In this document: positions 7,687 through 16,548 of the stretch, one piece after another | How positions within the stretch are numbered: position 1 is the stretch's first letter | How the letters are laid out: every line of letters begins with the position of its first letter | Assembly (NCBI GenBank): GCA_036554285.1 | Contig: DATBNO010000016.1 | Span: 124,001 to 188,000, forward strand | DNA: 64,000 nucleotides | Source: JADGGM01 sp025449955 | GTDB taxonomy: Bacteria > Gemmatimonadota > Gemmatimonadetes > Gemmatimonadales > Gemmatimonadaceae | Reading direction: 5' to 3' | Translations under genes and position numbers: made by a program | The notes under the pieces: generated by a model | Seen by the model: the letters and a program-made list of their open reading frames with translations, nothing else | Databases searched by the model: none | Told to the model about the DNA's origin: nothing

Positions 7687-9069
7687 ATGGATCGGAACGC
7701 TTCGGCGCGCATTCGGCCCGGCGCCTTACGCACGGTGGCGCTCGGCGCGGCGTGCGTTGCGCTCGCCGCCATGGCGCCGCTGTGCATCGGCGCGCAGGTC
7801 CCCATTGTGGGGCACGCGGTGGGAGCAACGGCCGGCCTCGCGAAGGACCCGACGCTCGCGCTCGCGCTGCACGACATCTCGCCGGCGAACATCCGGCACA
7901 CCGATTCGGTGCTGGCGGCGTTCGGCACGCGCCACACGTTGAGCGACACGACGAGCAGCACACGGGGCATTGGCGCCGCGCGACGGTACGTCTACGCCAC
8001 GCTCGGCACCATCAGCACACAGTGCGGCGGGTGTCTGCGCGTGGAATACGATCCGGCCATGGTGCCGCTGCCGCGCGCGCCTAACCATCCACCGGTCAAC
8101 GTCGTCAACGTGTTGGCGTGGCTGCCGGGACGCGACACGAATCGCGTGGTGGTGCTCACGGGCCATTACGATTCCTGCCGCTGCGCGTTGGATCCGATGG
8201 ATTCGGTGAACGATGCACCGGGCGCCGACGATGACGCATCGGGCACGGCGGACGTGATCGAGCTGGCTCGCGTGTTCTCGCACCGGTTTCCCAAGGGACT
8301 CCATGCGACGATCCTCTTCGCCGTGGTGGCGGGGGAGGAGCAAGGGCTCCTCGGCTCCACGCATCTGGCGACGCGGCTGCACGACGCCGGGTATCGCGTG
8401 TCGGGCGACATGTCGGATGATATCGACGGGAACGTCTCGTCGGACAACGGGCACACGGACTCGACGAGCATGCGCATCTACAGCGGCGATCCGGACAACA
8501 GTCCGGGGCGCGAGCTGGCGCGCTACGCGGGCGAGTTGGGCGCGCTGTACCATCCGGGCATCTCGATCCTCGAGGTGTACCGGATCGACCGCATCGGCCG
8601 CGGCACCGACCACGAGCCGTTCGTTGCGTTAGGCGAGCCGGGCATCCGCACCACCGAGCGAATGGAGGCGCTGGACCGGCAGCATTCGCCCAACGACGTG
8701 TTTTCGCACGTGAACTTTCCCTATGCGGCCAACATCGCGCGGGTGAACGCGCTGGTGCTGGGCGCCCTGGGCGCGGCACCCGCGGCACCGGACAGCGTGC
8801 GTATCCAACGGCTGCCGCCGTACGGCCTGCAATGGCGCGTGTCGTGGCAGCCGGTGCCGGGCGCCGCGGGCTACGAGGTGCTGCTCCGGTCCACGACGTC
8901 TCCGAAATGGCAGCGCGTGATCCCCGCCGGCGACAGCACCGCGATGGTGGTGGACGCGCAGCTCGATGACCTGTGGGCCGGCGTGCGCAGCGTCGGTACG
9001 CACGGCGAACGGTCGCTCGCGACGGTCGTACCCGAAGCGCGGCCGCCGCGGCGCCCCACGCAACGTTAG
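7687..9069 (+). CDS. Secreted M28-family zinc peptidase
   Basis: The 460-residue protein starts with a signal peptide (about 10-36, hydrophobic core ending near IGAQ). A di-zinc M28 aminopeptidase domain covers about 85-365, with metal ligands and catalytic residues visible as His160 (LTGHYDS), Asp181 (GADDDASG) and Glu217/Glu218 (GEEQG). The C-terminal 90 residues resemble a fibronectin type III-like beta domain. It is expected to trim amino acids from peptides in the periplasm or outside the cell. I chose the ATG at 7687 because GGGAGA precedes it by seven bases; an in-frame ATG at 7675 is also possible. Confidence 0.87.
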   Translation: MDRNASARIRPGALRTVALGAACVALAAMAPLCIGAQVPIVGHAVGATAGLAKDPTLALALHDISPANIRHTDSVLAAFGTRHTLSDTTSSTRGIGAARRYVYATLGTISTQCGGCLRVEYDPAMVPLPRAPNHPPVNVVNVLAWLPGRDTNRVVVLTGHYDSCRCALDPMDSVNDAPGADDDASGTADVIELARVFSHRFPKGLHATILFAVVAGEEQGLLGSTHLATRLHDAGYRVSGDMSDDIDGNVSSDNGHTDSTSMRIYSGDPDNSPGRELARYAGELGALYHPGISILEVYRIDRIGRGTDHEPFVALGEPGIRTTERMEALDRQHSPNDVFSHVNFPYAANIARVNALVLGALGAAPAAPDSVRIQRLPPYGLQWRVSWQPVPGAAGYEVLLRSTTSPKWQRVIPAGDSTAMVVDAQLDDLWAGVRSVGTHGERSLATVVPEARPPRRPTQR

Positions 9070-9087
9070 CCTTTCGCCCAACGAATC

Positions 9088-10167
9088 ATGCGCCGCTCGA
9101 TTACTGCCCTCCTCGTTGCGTTCGCCGCCGCGTGTCTCGCACCGCACGCCGTGTGCGCACAGAAGGAAGGCGACTACACGATCAAAGACTTCCACTTCGC
9201 GGATGGGGAGTCGCTTCCCGCGCTCCGCATCCACTACATCACGTTGGGCGCGCCGCGCCACGATAAGAAGGGTCTCGTGACCAACGCCGTGCTCATTCTG
9301 CACGGCACCACAGGCACCGGCCGCCAATTCCTGTTGCCCGTGTTCGCGGGAGTGCTCTACGGTTCGGGGCAGCTGCTCGACACCACGCAATACTTCATCA
9401 TCCTCCCTGACGGCATCGGCCACGGCAAATCGAGCAAGCCGAGCGACGGCCTGCACGCGCACTTCCCGCACTACGATTACAACGACATGGTGAAGGCGCA
9501 GTACGACCTTCTCACCAATGCGTTAGGCGTGAACCACCTGCTGTTGGTGATGGGCACGTCGATGGGCGGCATGCACACGTGGGTGTGGGGCGAGACCTAT
9601 CCCGACTTCATGGACGGGCTCGTACCCCTGGCCAGCTTGCCGGGCCCGATGTCGGGCCGGAACCGGATGATGCGCCGCATGATGATGGATGACATTACCG
9701 AAGATCCGGCGTATCAGGGCGGCGACTACACCATGGAACCGCCCGGCCTCCACGCGGCATTGCAGCTCATGTTCATGATGACGAGCAGCCCGCGGCAGCT
9801 GCAGAAGGAAGCGCCCACGACCGGGGCGGCGGACACGTACATCGAGGGGTGGGAGAAGCGCGTGTTCGCCAATGAAGACGCCAACGACTATCTCTATGCG
9901 TTCGACGCGTCGCGCACCTACGACCCGAGCCAACACCTCGATCGCATCACCGCGCCGCTCATGGCCATCAATTCCGAGGACGACCAGGTGAATCCGCCGC
10001 ACATGGGCGTCATGGAAGCGCTGATGCCGGAGGTGAAGCACGGCACGTACGTGCTGATTCCGATCAGCGATCAGACGCGCGGGCACGGCACGCACACGCT
10101 GGCGGCGGTGTGGCAGAGCCATCTGAAGGATTTCATGGCGCAGATCAAGCGCGACACCGGCCGCTAG
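9088..10167 (+). CDS. Secreted alpha/beta hydrolase, homoserine O-acetyltransferase-like
   Basis: A 359-residue protein with a signal peptide (1-24, cut near VCAQ) and an alpha/beta hydrolase fold of the MetX type. Visible are the oxyanion-loop LHGTTG (72-77), nucleophile Ser158 in GTSMGG, an acid in NSEDDQ (about 306-311) and the His in RGHGTH (about 335-340). True MetX enzymes are cytoplasmic and acetylate homoserine. The export signal and an unrelated neighbourhood (secreted peptidase upstream, D-aminoacylase downstream, 6-20 base gaps) suggest a periplasmic esterase or amidase instead. A Met-rich segment, RMMRRMMMDD (about 194-203), lies in the lid region. Confidence 0.8.
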   Translation: MRRSITALLVAFAAACLAPHAVCAQKEGDYTIKDFHFADGESLPALRIHYITLGAPRHDKKGLVTNAVLILHGTTGTGRQFLLPVFAGVLYGSGQLLDTTQYFIILPDGIGHGKSSKPSDGLHAHFPHYDYNDMVKAQYDLLTNALGVNHLLLVMGTSMGGMHTWVWGETYPDFMDGLVPLASLPGPMSGRNRMMRRMMMDDITEDPAYQGGDYTMEPPGLHAALQLMFMMTSSPRQLQKEAPTTGAADTYIEGWEKRVFANEDANDYLYAFDASRTYDPSQHLDRITAPLMAINSEDDQVNPPHMGVMEALMPEVKHGTYVLIPISDQTRGHGTHTLAAVWQSHLKDFMAQIKRDTGR

Positions 10168-10173
10168 CGGCCG

Positions 10174-11817
10174 GTGCCTAACCGGCGCCAGTTCCTCGCC
10201 GAGTCGGCGGCGTTCACCGCGCTCGTGCTCGCGGGCTGCGCGCCGGCCATCCGCACGCCGTCTCGCCGCCGGTTCGACCTCATCATCCGCGGCGGCACGG
10301 TGTTCGACGGCACGGGCGCCGAGGGCGTCGCGCGCGACGTCGGCATCGCCACCGGCCGGATCACCGCCGTCGCCCCGTCGTTAGGCGACGACGCGCGCGA
10401 CCTCATCGATGCGCGCGGCCTCGCGGTGGCGCCCGGGTTCATCGACATCCACTCCCACGCCGACGACGGTTTGTTCATCGACCCCCTCGCCGAATCGGTG
10501 ATCCGCCAGGGCGTGACGACGGTGATCGTCGGACAGGATGGATCGTCGCGCGCCCCCATGCGCGCGGGCGAAGCGGGCGAGCCCGAATATCAACGCCTGC
10601 GCGACTTCTTCGCCGCCATCGATGCGCTGCCCAGCGCCGTGAACGTGGCCAGCATGGTCGGGTTGGGCACCATTCGCCACGTGGTCGTAGGCGACGACGA
10701 CCGCCCGGCCACGGCCGACGAGCTGCGCCGCATGACCGCGCTCGTCGAGGCCGCGCTCGCCGACGGCGCGTGCGGCGCGTCGTCGGGCCTCGAGTACACG
10801 CCGGGCGAATTCGCTCCGTTAGGCGAGCTAGTCGCGCTGTCGCGGCCCCTGGCGCGCCGCCGGCTGCCGTACGCCACCCACATGCGCAACGAAGACGACC
10901 GATTGCTCGAGGCGATCGACGAAGCGATCGCGGTGGCGCGCGGCGCGGCCTGCCCGCTCGAGATCTCGCACGTGAAGACCGAGGGCCAACGCAACTGGAA
11001 CAAGATCGACGACGTCCTGCACCGCATCGCCGCCGCGCGCGCGAGCGGCGTCGACGTCACGTTCGATCGCTATCCCTACATCGCGTACCAAACGGACCTC
11101 GGCAACCTGTTCCCAACGTGGAGCAAGGACGGCGGCACCGATGCGTTCGTCGCGCGACTCGGCCGCGCCGATCTCACGTCGCGCTTGCGCGAGGCGGTGG
11201 CCGACAAGATCGGCCTGTTAGGCGGATGGGACAACGTGCTCATCTCGTCGGTGGCCGACGACACGGATCGCGCCGTCGAAGGCCAGCGCATGGGTCAGTA
11301 CGCCACGTCCATCGGACGCGACCCCTTCGACGCGGCGGTTGGGCTGCTCGTGCGGAGCCACGGCGATGTCGGCATGGTCGGATTCGCCATGAGCGAGACG
11401 AACCTCGAGCGATTCCTCGCCGATCCGTTGTGCACCGTATGCAGCGACGGCGGCGCCGTGTCGATTTCCGGACCGGGCCGCGTTGGCCATCCGCATCCGA
11501 GGTCCCTCGGCACGTTCGCACGGATTCTCGGATACTACGTGCGCGAGCGCCACGTGCTCACGCTGCCGCAGGCGATTCGGAAAATGTCGGCGCAAACGGC
11601 CGAACGCATGCGGCTGCCGAACCGCGGACGCATTGCGATGGGCCACGCAGCCGACATCGCGGTGTTCGACCCGTCGACCGTTCGCGACCGCGCGACGTTT
11701 GCGGACCCGTTCCAGTACGCGGAAGGCGTATCGGCGGTGGTCGTGAACGGGGGCGTCGCGCTTCGGGACGGGCAACGGGGGCCGCGGACGGGGCGAGCGA
11801 TCGCGCTCTCTTCGTAG
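10174..11817 (+). CDS. N-acyl-D-amino-acid deacylase (amidohydrolase), Tat/lipoprotein-type export
   Basis: The 547-residue enzyme starts at GTG and carries RRQFL within the first eight residues and a lipobox LAGC (Cys22), which fits Tat export and lipid anchoring. The amidohydrolase metal site is visible as His93 and His95 (DIHSHAD), a later EISHVKTE and CSDGG; CGASSGLEYTPG is characteristic of D-aminoacylases. The family hydrolyses N-acyl-D-amino acids to the free D-amino acid. With the M28 peptidase and hydrolase upstream it forms a short secreted-hydrolase group, perhaps used on peptidoglycan or peptide debris. Substrate cannot be read from the sequence. Confidence 0.88.
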   Translation: MPNRRQFLAESAAFTALVLAGCAPAIRTPSRRRFDLIIRGGTVFDGTGAEGVARDVGIATGRITAVAPSLGDDARDLIDARGLAVAPGFIDIHSHADDGLFIDPLAESVIRQGVTTVIVGQDGSSRAPMRAGEAGEPEYQRLRDFFAAIDALPSAVNVASMVGLGTIRHVVVGDDDRPATADELRRMTALVEAALADGACGASSGLEYTPGEFAPLGELVALSRPLARRRLPYATHMRNEDDRLLEAIDEAIAVARGAACPLEISHVKTEGQRNWNKIDDVLHRIAAARASGVDVTFDRYPYIAYQTDLGNLFPTWSKDGGTDAFVARLGRADLTSRLREAVADKIGLLGGWDNVLISSVADDTDRAVEGQRMGQYATSIGRDPFDAAVGLLVRSHGDVGMVGFAMSETNLERFLADPLCTVCSDGGAVSISGPGRVGHPHPRSLGTFARILGYYVRERHVLTLPQAIRKMSAQTAERMRLPNRGRIAMGHAADIAVFDPSTVRDRATFADPFQYAEGVSAVVVNGGVALRDGQRGPRTGRAIALSS

Positions 11818-11932
11818 GCCGATCCCGCGGGTCGATTTCGGACGGGAGTTGGGCCGGTCGGGGGTCGTAAACAGATAGGGGCCGGAATTGGGCGCTGGCG
11901 TTACGCTGCAGCGGGTTAGACGGTCCCAATCC

Positions 11933-11938
11933 TATAGT
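11933..11938 (+). promoter_or_regulatory. Possible -10 box ahead of the HEAT/HD-GYP pair
   Basis: TATAGT stands out in a GC-rich gap 33 bases before the GTG of the HEAT-repeat gene. No convincing -35 box is seen at 16-18 bases. It would give a very short leader. Confidence 0.3.
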
Positions 11939-11970
11939 ATGGCGCCGTCACCCCATCCCGCCCCATCCAG

Positions 11971-14058
11971 GTGAGTACGACTGCCGACTCGGCGCGACCG
12001 ACCAGCACGGTCCTGTCGCGCGACTTGTCGGATTTCGTGATCGAGTTGTCGATCGCGCTGCACAAGCACGCCATGTATCCGGACGGCCATCCGTCGCTGG
12101 AAACGTCGCGGGAGCGCGTGCTGCGGCGTCTCGATTCTCTGCTCGCCGAGCGGCACACGCTGTCGTTAGGCGTCGCCCGCGACCAACTCATCATCGAGGG
12201 CGTCGCCACCGATCCGCGGCACCCGTTGCTGCACGGATTGGCGCGCCAGCTCCACGCGCACGATGCCGGCGCCGTCAAGTTCCTCGCCGGCATCGCAGAT
12301 GGGGAAATGGACCAGGTGCTGCGCATGCTGGCGCGCGATCCGCTGCGCGAGGGCCGGGCGGCTTCGCCTAACGGCACGCACGAGACGCCGGTGTGGCCGC
12401 ACGTGCGGCTCTTTCCGCTCAGCTACGATCAGCTCGAGCTGCTCGCCGACGGCGAGGAGCGGGGCGAGGGCGACGGCGGTCCGACCAGCGGCACGCGCCA
12501 GCGCGCCTCGCAGTTGTGGCTGGACCTCGCGCGCGCCGCACTGCAGACGGACGAGTCGACGGCGCCGGCCACCGATCCCGAGCTCGTCGCCGAGGCGATC
12601 AACGCGCACGAGCGCGAGCAAGCGTACGACCAGGTCATCATCGGGTATCTCCTCAAGATCGCAAACGAGCTGGCGTCGGGCGACCGCGCCGAGGCCGCCG
12701 TGCTGCGCCGGCGCGTGTCCCGGCTCATCAGCGCGCTCCAACCGGAGCAGCTGCGGCGGCTCGTATCGTTAGGCGGCGACACCGCCCAACGACGGCGCTT
12801 TCTGATGGATGCGTCCGAGGGACTCGCGGTGGACGCCGCGTTGACGCTGGTCCGGTCGGCGGCCGATGCGTCGGAGCGCGTCATCTCGACGTCGCTCCTG
12901 CGGCTGTTCGCGAAGCTCGCCGCGCACGCCGAGCGCGGCGACTCATCCGTGCGCGCCGAAGCAGAGCGCGCGCTGCGGGAGCAGATGCAGCAGCTCGTGT
13001 CCGGTTGGGTGCTTCCCGATCCGACGCCGGGCGCGTATGCGGTCGTGCTCGATCGCATGGCGCCCGACGCCTCGCTGTTCGTGAGCACGGTGGAGAGCAC
13101 GCACGCCTGCGAGCCGCTGCGCGTCGTTCAACTGAGCATCGAGGTCGGTGTGATCGGACGCGACACCAACGATGCGATCGATGCGATGGTCAAGGCCGGC
13201 CAGATGGGGACGCTCTTTTCGGTGCTCGCACAGGCCGATCCGGACAACGAGACGGCAAAAGAGATCGGCGAGCGATTGGCGACGCAGGAGCATCTTCGGC
13301 GCTTGCTCGAGTCGCCCGCGCCCGATGCGGAGCAGCTCGATTGGGTGGTGCGCCGGTTAGGCGCGCGCGCGGCCGATCCGTTGCTCGACGTCCTCGGTGC
13401 ATCGACGTCGCGCGCGACGCGCCGCAAGGTGCTCGGCCTTCTCGCGCAGCTGGGGCCGGCGTTGGGACCGGCCGCCGTGGCGCGGCTGCCCAGGGCACCG
13501 TGGTATTTCCAGCGCAACTTGTTGATCCTGATCGACCGGTTAGGCGCGTGGCCCGCCGGGTTTTCGCTGTCGCCCTACGCGACGCATGCCGACGCGCGCG
13601 TGCGGCGGGAGGCGGTGCGCATGCTGCTCAGAACGGCATCGGCAAGCCAGCGGGACGCGGCGGTTCTCACCGCGCTCGGCGACCCCGACGAGCAGGTGGT
13701 CCGCGTTGCGTTAGGCGCGGCCGCCGAGGCGTGCCCGCCGGCCGCGATCCCGCGCATCGCGCGACGGGTAACGGAACGCGAGCTGGAGGCCGATCTCGAC
13801 CTGCTCGCGATCAAGGTGCTCGCGACGTCCAACGATCCGGCCGCGCTCGAGTGCCTGCTGTCGTGCGTCACCACCGGCCGCGGATGGTTTGGCGGCCGCC
13901 GGCTCGCGCCGCGCTCGCCGCGTTTGCTCGCCGCGCTGGCCGGTCTCGTCGCGCGGTGGCCCGCCGATCTCCGCGTGGTGTCCGTGCTCGCGCGCGCGGG
14001 CCGACATCCCGACCCCACGGTACGCAACGCTGTCGCGAACTGGGGCGGTTCCCAGTGA
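11971..14058 (+). CDS. HEAT-repeat-like protein coupled to HD-GYP gene
   Basis: A 695-residue soluble protein with no signal peptide or membrane helix. Residues about 10-150 form a domain also recognisable at the start of the next gene. The rest is helical and Ala/Leu/Arg-rich; from about 460 onward short repeating units resemble HEAT repeats (for example around the DARVRREAVRML stretch). No catalytic motif is seen. The GTG start at 11971 is the first in frame after the likely promoter. Its stop overlaps the HD-GYP start by four bases, so the two proteins are probably made together and may interact. Function unknown; a scaffold or input subunit for the HD-GYP protein is the simplest inference. 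Confidence 0.75.
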   Translation: MSTTADSARPTSTVLSRDLSDFVIELSIALHKHAMYPDGHPSLETSRERVLRRLDSLLAERHTLSLGVARDQLIIEGVATDPRHPLLHGLARQLHAHDAGAVKFLAGIADGEMDQVLRMLARDPLREGRAASPNGTHETPVWPHVRLFPLSYDQLELLADGEERGEGDGGPTSGTRQRASQLWLDLARAALQTDESTAPATDPELVAEAINAHEREQAYDQVIIGYLLKIANELASGDRAEAAVLRRRVSRLISALQPEQLRRLVSLGGDTAQRRRFLMDASEGLAVDAALTLVRSAADASERVISTSLLRLFAKLAAHAERGDSSVRAEAERALREQMQQLVSGWVLPDPTPGAYAVVLDRMAPDASLFVSTVESTHACEPLRVVQLSIEVGVIGRDTNDAIDAMVKAGQMGTLFSVLAQADPDNETAKEIGERLATQEHLRRLLESPAPDAEQLDWVVRRLGARAADPLLDVLGASTSRATRRKVLGLLAQLGPALGPAAVARLPRAPWYFQRNLLILIDRLGAWPAGFSLSPYATHADARVRREAVRMLLRTASASQRDAAVLTALGDPDEQVVRVALGAAAEACPPAAIPRIARRVTERELEADLDLLAIKVLATSNDPAALECLLSCVTTGRGWFGGRRLAPRSPRLLAALAGLVARWPADLRVVSVLARAGRHPDPTVRNAVANWGGSQ

Positions 14059-15239
14059 GCGCACCCGTCGAGTTCCTGCTCTCCCTGACGCGCACGCTCG
14101 CCATCATGAGCCTCTACGGCGAGACGCACCCGCGGCGCCAGGGCGCGGTGGAGCACTCGTACGAACGCCTAACGACGCTGCTCGCCGAGAATCCCCGGCC
14201 GCAGTTCAGCTTCCTGATGGACGAGGTGGTGTACGGGAAGCGCGCGATGCGCGAGCTCCAGGAGTGGGAATGGTCGCGCCGTCTGGCCGACGCCGGTGTG
14301 CAGCGCCTCGAAATCGACGACGGTGTCACGCTCGACGAATACGCCGGGTTCCTGGAGCTGGCTGGCGACCTGCTGTCGGGCGGCGGGTCGCGTACGACGA
14401 CCATGCGTCCGAACGTGGTCACGCGCATCCGATTCGGCGCCGTCGGCTTGCAGGGCGAGGCACGCGAGGCCGGAGGAGAGGGGCGGCTCGCCACCGCCAC
14501 GCTGTCGTACGCGTTGGATGAAGAGGTCGAAGCCGTTCGCTTCATCCATCAGGAAATGGGCGAGGCCGGCACGTTGGCGCTGCTCGAGGCGGAGGCGGTC
14601 GTGCGGTCGCTGTCGCTGGCCATGCACAGCAGCAATCGCGTGGTGATCCCGTTGCTCAAGTTGAAGGAGTTCGACCAGTACACCACCACGCACTCGCTCA
14701 ACGTGGGCGTGCTGGCGATGGCGCTCGCCGAAACGTTAGGCTTTGGCGCCCGCGATGTCCGCGCGTTCGGCACGGCCGGACTGCTGCACGACATCGGCAA
14801 GGTGCGTGTGCCGCGGGACATTCTCATCAAGCCCGGCAAGCTGAGCGCCGAGGAGCGAGCCGTGCTCGACCAGCATCCCGTGGACGGTGCGCGCATCATT
14901 CTCGAGAGCGACGAGCAGTTAGGCATCGCGTCGGCGGTGGCCTACGAGCATCACATCATGATCGACGGCGGCGGGTATCCGGTGATGCGATACCGGCGCG
15001 AGTGCCATTTCGCGAGCCGTCTCGTGCACGTGTGCGACGTGTTCGACGCGCTGTGCACGGATCGTCCGTACCGCGCGGCGTGGGAGATCGACCGCGCGCT
15101 GGCGTACATCGGCGAGCGCTCGGGCTCGGAGTTCGATCCGTCCATCGCACGCGCGTTTGCCACGATGATGCAGCGCTTCGAGCTGCAGATCGGCGCGCCT
15201 CCCACCGGCGAGGCGGCGCCCGTCGTAGCCGCATCTTGA
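14055..15239 (+). CDS. HD-GYP domain protein (putative cyclic-di-GMP phosphodiesterase)
   Basis: The 394-residue protein has an N-terminal domain (about 1-120) related by eye to that of the preceding gene, then an HD-GYP domain (about 210-380). The metal-dependent phosphodiesterase motifs are visible: HSLNVG, LLHDIGK, YEHH, GGGYP and TDRPYR. HD-GYP enzymes degrade cyclic-di-GMP or related cyclic dinucleotides in the cytoplasm. There is no receiver or membrane domain, so control may come through the N-terminal domain or the HEAT-like partner. The GTG start overlaps the upstream TGA (GTGA). Confidence 0.9.
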   Translation: MSAPVEFLLSLTRTLAIMSLYGETHPRRQGAVEHSYERLTTLLAENPRPQFSFLMDEVVYGKRAMRELQEWEWSRRLADAGVQRLEIDDGVTLDEYAGFLELAGDLLSGGGSRTTTMRPNVVTRIRFGAVGLQGEAREAGGEGRLATATLSYALDEEVEAVRFIHQEMGEAGTLALLEAEAVVRSLSLAMHSSNRVVIPLLKLKEFDQYTTTHSLNVGVLAMALAETLGFGARDVRAFGTAGLLHDIGKVRVPRDILIKPGKLSAEERAVLDQHPVDGARIILESDEQLGIASAVAYEHHIMIDGGGYPVMRYRRECHFASRLVHVCDVFDALCTDRPYRAAWEIDRALAYIGERSGSEFDPSIARAFATMMQRFELQIGAPPTGEAAPVVAAS

Positions 15240-15260
15240 CACCGATGCTATTACAAGAGC

Positions 15261-16532
15261 GTGATCACTTCGCTCTTTTCGGCGCGGCGCCCGGCGATCC
15301 CGCACTCGCGGTCGAACGCTGTGCGCCGCGCGATGGTCGCCGTCCTCGCCATCTCGCTCGTCGTCGCGCCGTCACCGGCGCGCGCCCAACGTAAAGCCGC
15401 CGTAGCCGCCGCGCCGGCGGCGTGGCGTCCCTTCACCGCGCTCTTCGACAGCGCGGCGCACAGCGACAGCGTCGTGGGCGCCGCGATCCTGCTCATGCGC
15501 GATGGCCGGGTCGTCGCGCACCACGAGTACGGGTGGGCGGACCGGGCACGCGGGCAACGCGTCACCGAGCGCACGATCTTTCACTACGGCTCGATCACCA
15601 AGCAGCTCACGGCCATCTCGATCATGCAGCTTCGCGATCGCGGCAAGCTCACGCTCGACGATCGCGTCACGAGCTACATCCCGGAGCTGCGCCAGGTGCA
15701 CGATCCATACGGGTCGATGGACAGCATTACGATCCACATGTTGATGTCGCACTCGGCGGGTTTTCAGAATCCGACGTGGCCGTACAAGCAGGGCGTCTCG
15801 TGGGAGCCGTTCGAGCCGACCACATGGTCGCAGCTGGTGGCGATGATGCCGTACCAGGAGCTGTACTTCAAACCCGGGTCCCGCTATAGCTACTCGAACC
15901 CCGGCTTCATCTATCTGGGGCGGATCATCTCGGAGTTGACCGACGATCCGTGGGAGACCTACGTCCAGAAGAACATCCTGTCTCCGTTAGGCCTGACCCG
16001 CAGTTACTTCAACACCACGCCGTACTATTTGGCCGACGATCGCTCGGCGAACTACACGGTAATGCACGACTCGGCCACCGGGCACGAGCACGTGCAGGAC
16101 AACGGCCGCGAGTTCGATCCCGGCATCACGATTCCCAACGGCGGATGGAATGCCCCGTTGGCGGACCTCGCGACGTACCTCGCGTTCCTGACGGACGCAG
16201 CGCACGGCGACACGGCGCTCGAGCATCGCTACGGCATCGTGCTGTCGCGTTCCTCGTTAGCCGAAATGTGGCACCCGCTCTATGTGACGACTCCCGACTC
16301 CGCGTCGCATCCGGAATGGATGGGGATGTCGTTCTTCGTGCTGCCGCGCGGCACGTCGACGCTGATCGGACACACGGGGAGCCAAGCCGGTTTTCTGGCG
16401 TTCATGTACTTCAATCCCGCCACCAAAGCAGCGGTCGTGGCCGCGTTCAACACGAACGACGACGCGGCGCCCGACGGCAAGCCGACCGCCTTCGAGACGA
16501 TCCGGCAGGCGGCGCTCAACCTCATCGAGTAG
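15261..16532 (+). CDS. Serine beta-lactamase-like hydrolase (class C/PBP4* family), secreted
   Basis: The 423-residue protein has a signal peptide with hydrophobic core about 24-41 and a likely cut after ARAQ. The serine beta-lactamase fold shows SxxK (Ser111, Lys114 in GSITKQ), YSN (about 212) and HTG (GHTGSQAG, about 372). These place it in the broad beta-lactamase/esterase EstB/D,D-peptidase group; such proteins in soil bacteria are mostly peptidases or esterases, and resistance should not be assumed. The GTG at 15261 is the first start after the HD-GYP gene; an ATG at 15333 would give a shorter signal peptide. Confidence 0.85.
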   Translation: MITSLFSARRPAIPHSRSNAVRRAMVAVLAISLVVAPSPARAQRKAAVAAAPAAWRPFTALFDSAAHSDSVVGAAILLMRDGRVVAHHEYGWADRARGQRVTERTIFHYGSITKQLTAISIMQLRDRGKLTLDDRVTSYIPELRQVHDPYGSMDSITIHMLMSHSAGFQNPTWPYKQGVSWEPFEPTTWSQLVAMMPYQELYFKPGSRYSYSNPGFIYLGRIISELTDDPWETYVQKNILSPLGLTRSYFNTTPYYLADDRSANYTVMHDSATGHEHVQDNGREFDPGITIPNGGWNAPLADLATYLAFLTDAAHGDTALEHRYGIVLSRSSLAEMWHPLYVTTPDSASHPEWMGMSFFVLPRGTSTLIGHTGSQAGFLAFMYFNPATKAAVVAAFNTNDDAAPDGKPTAFETIRQAALNLIE

Positions 16533-16548
16533 CCGCTGCGTTAGGCCG

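Noticed and set aside
12393..15239. A 948-codon open frame covering the HD-GYP gene
   Set aside because: Only the part from the GTG at 14055 has family character; the upstream part runs in another frame across the HEAT-like gene.
15261..16532. Antibiotic-resistance beta-lactamase
   Set aside because: SxxK, YSN and HTG are shared with esterases and D,D-peptidases; nothing indicates drug resistance.
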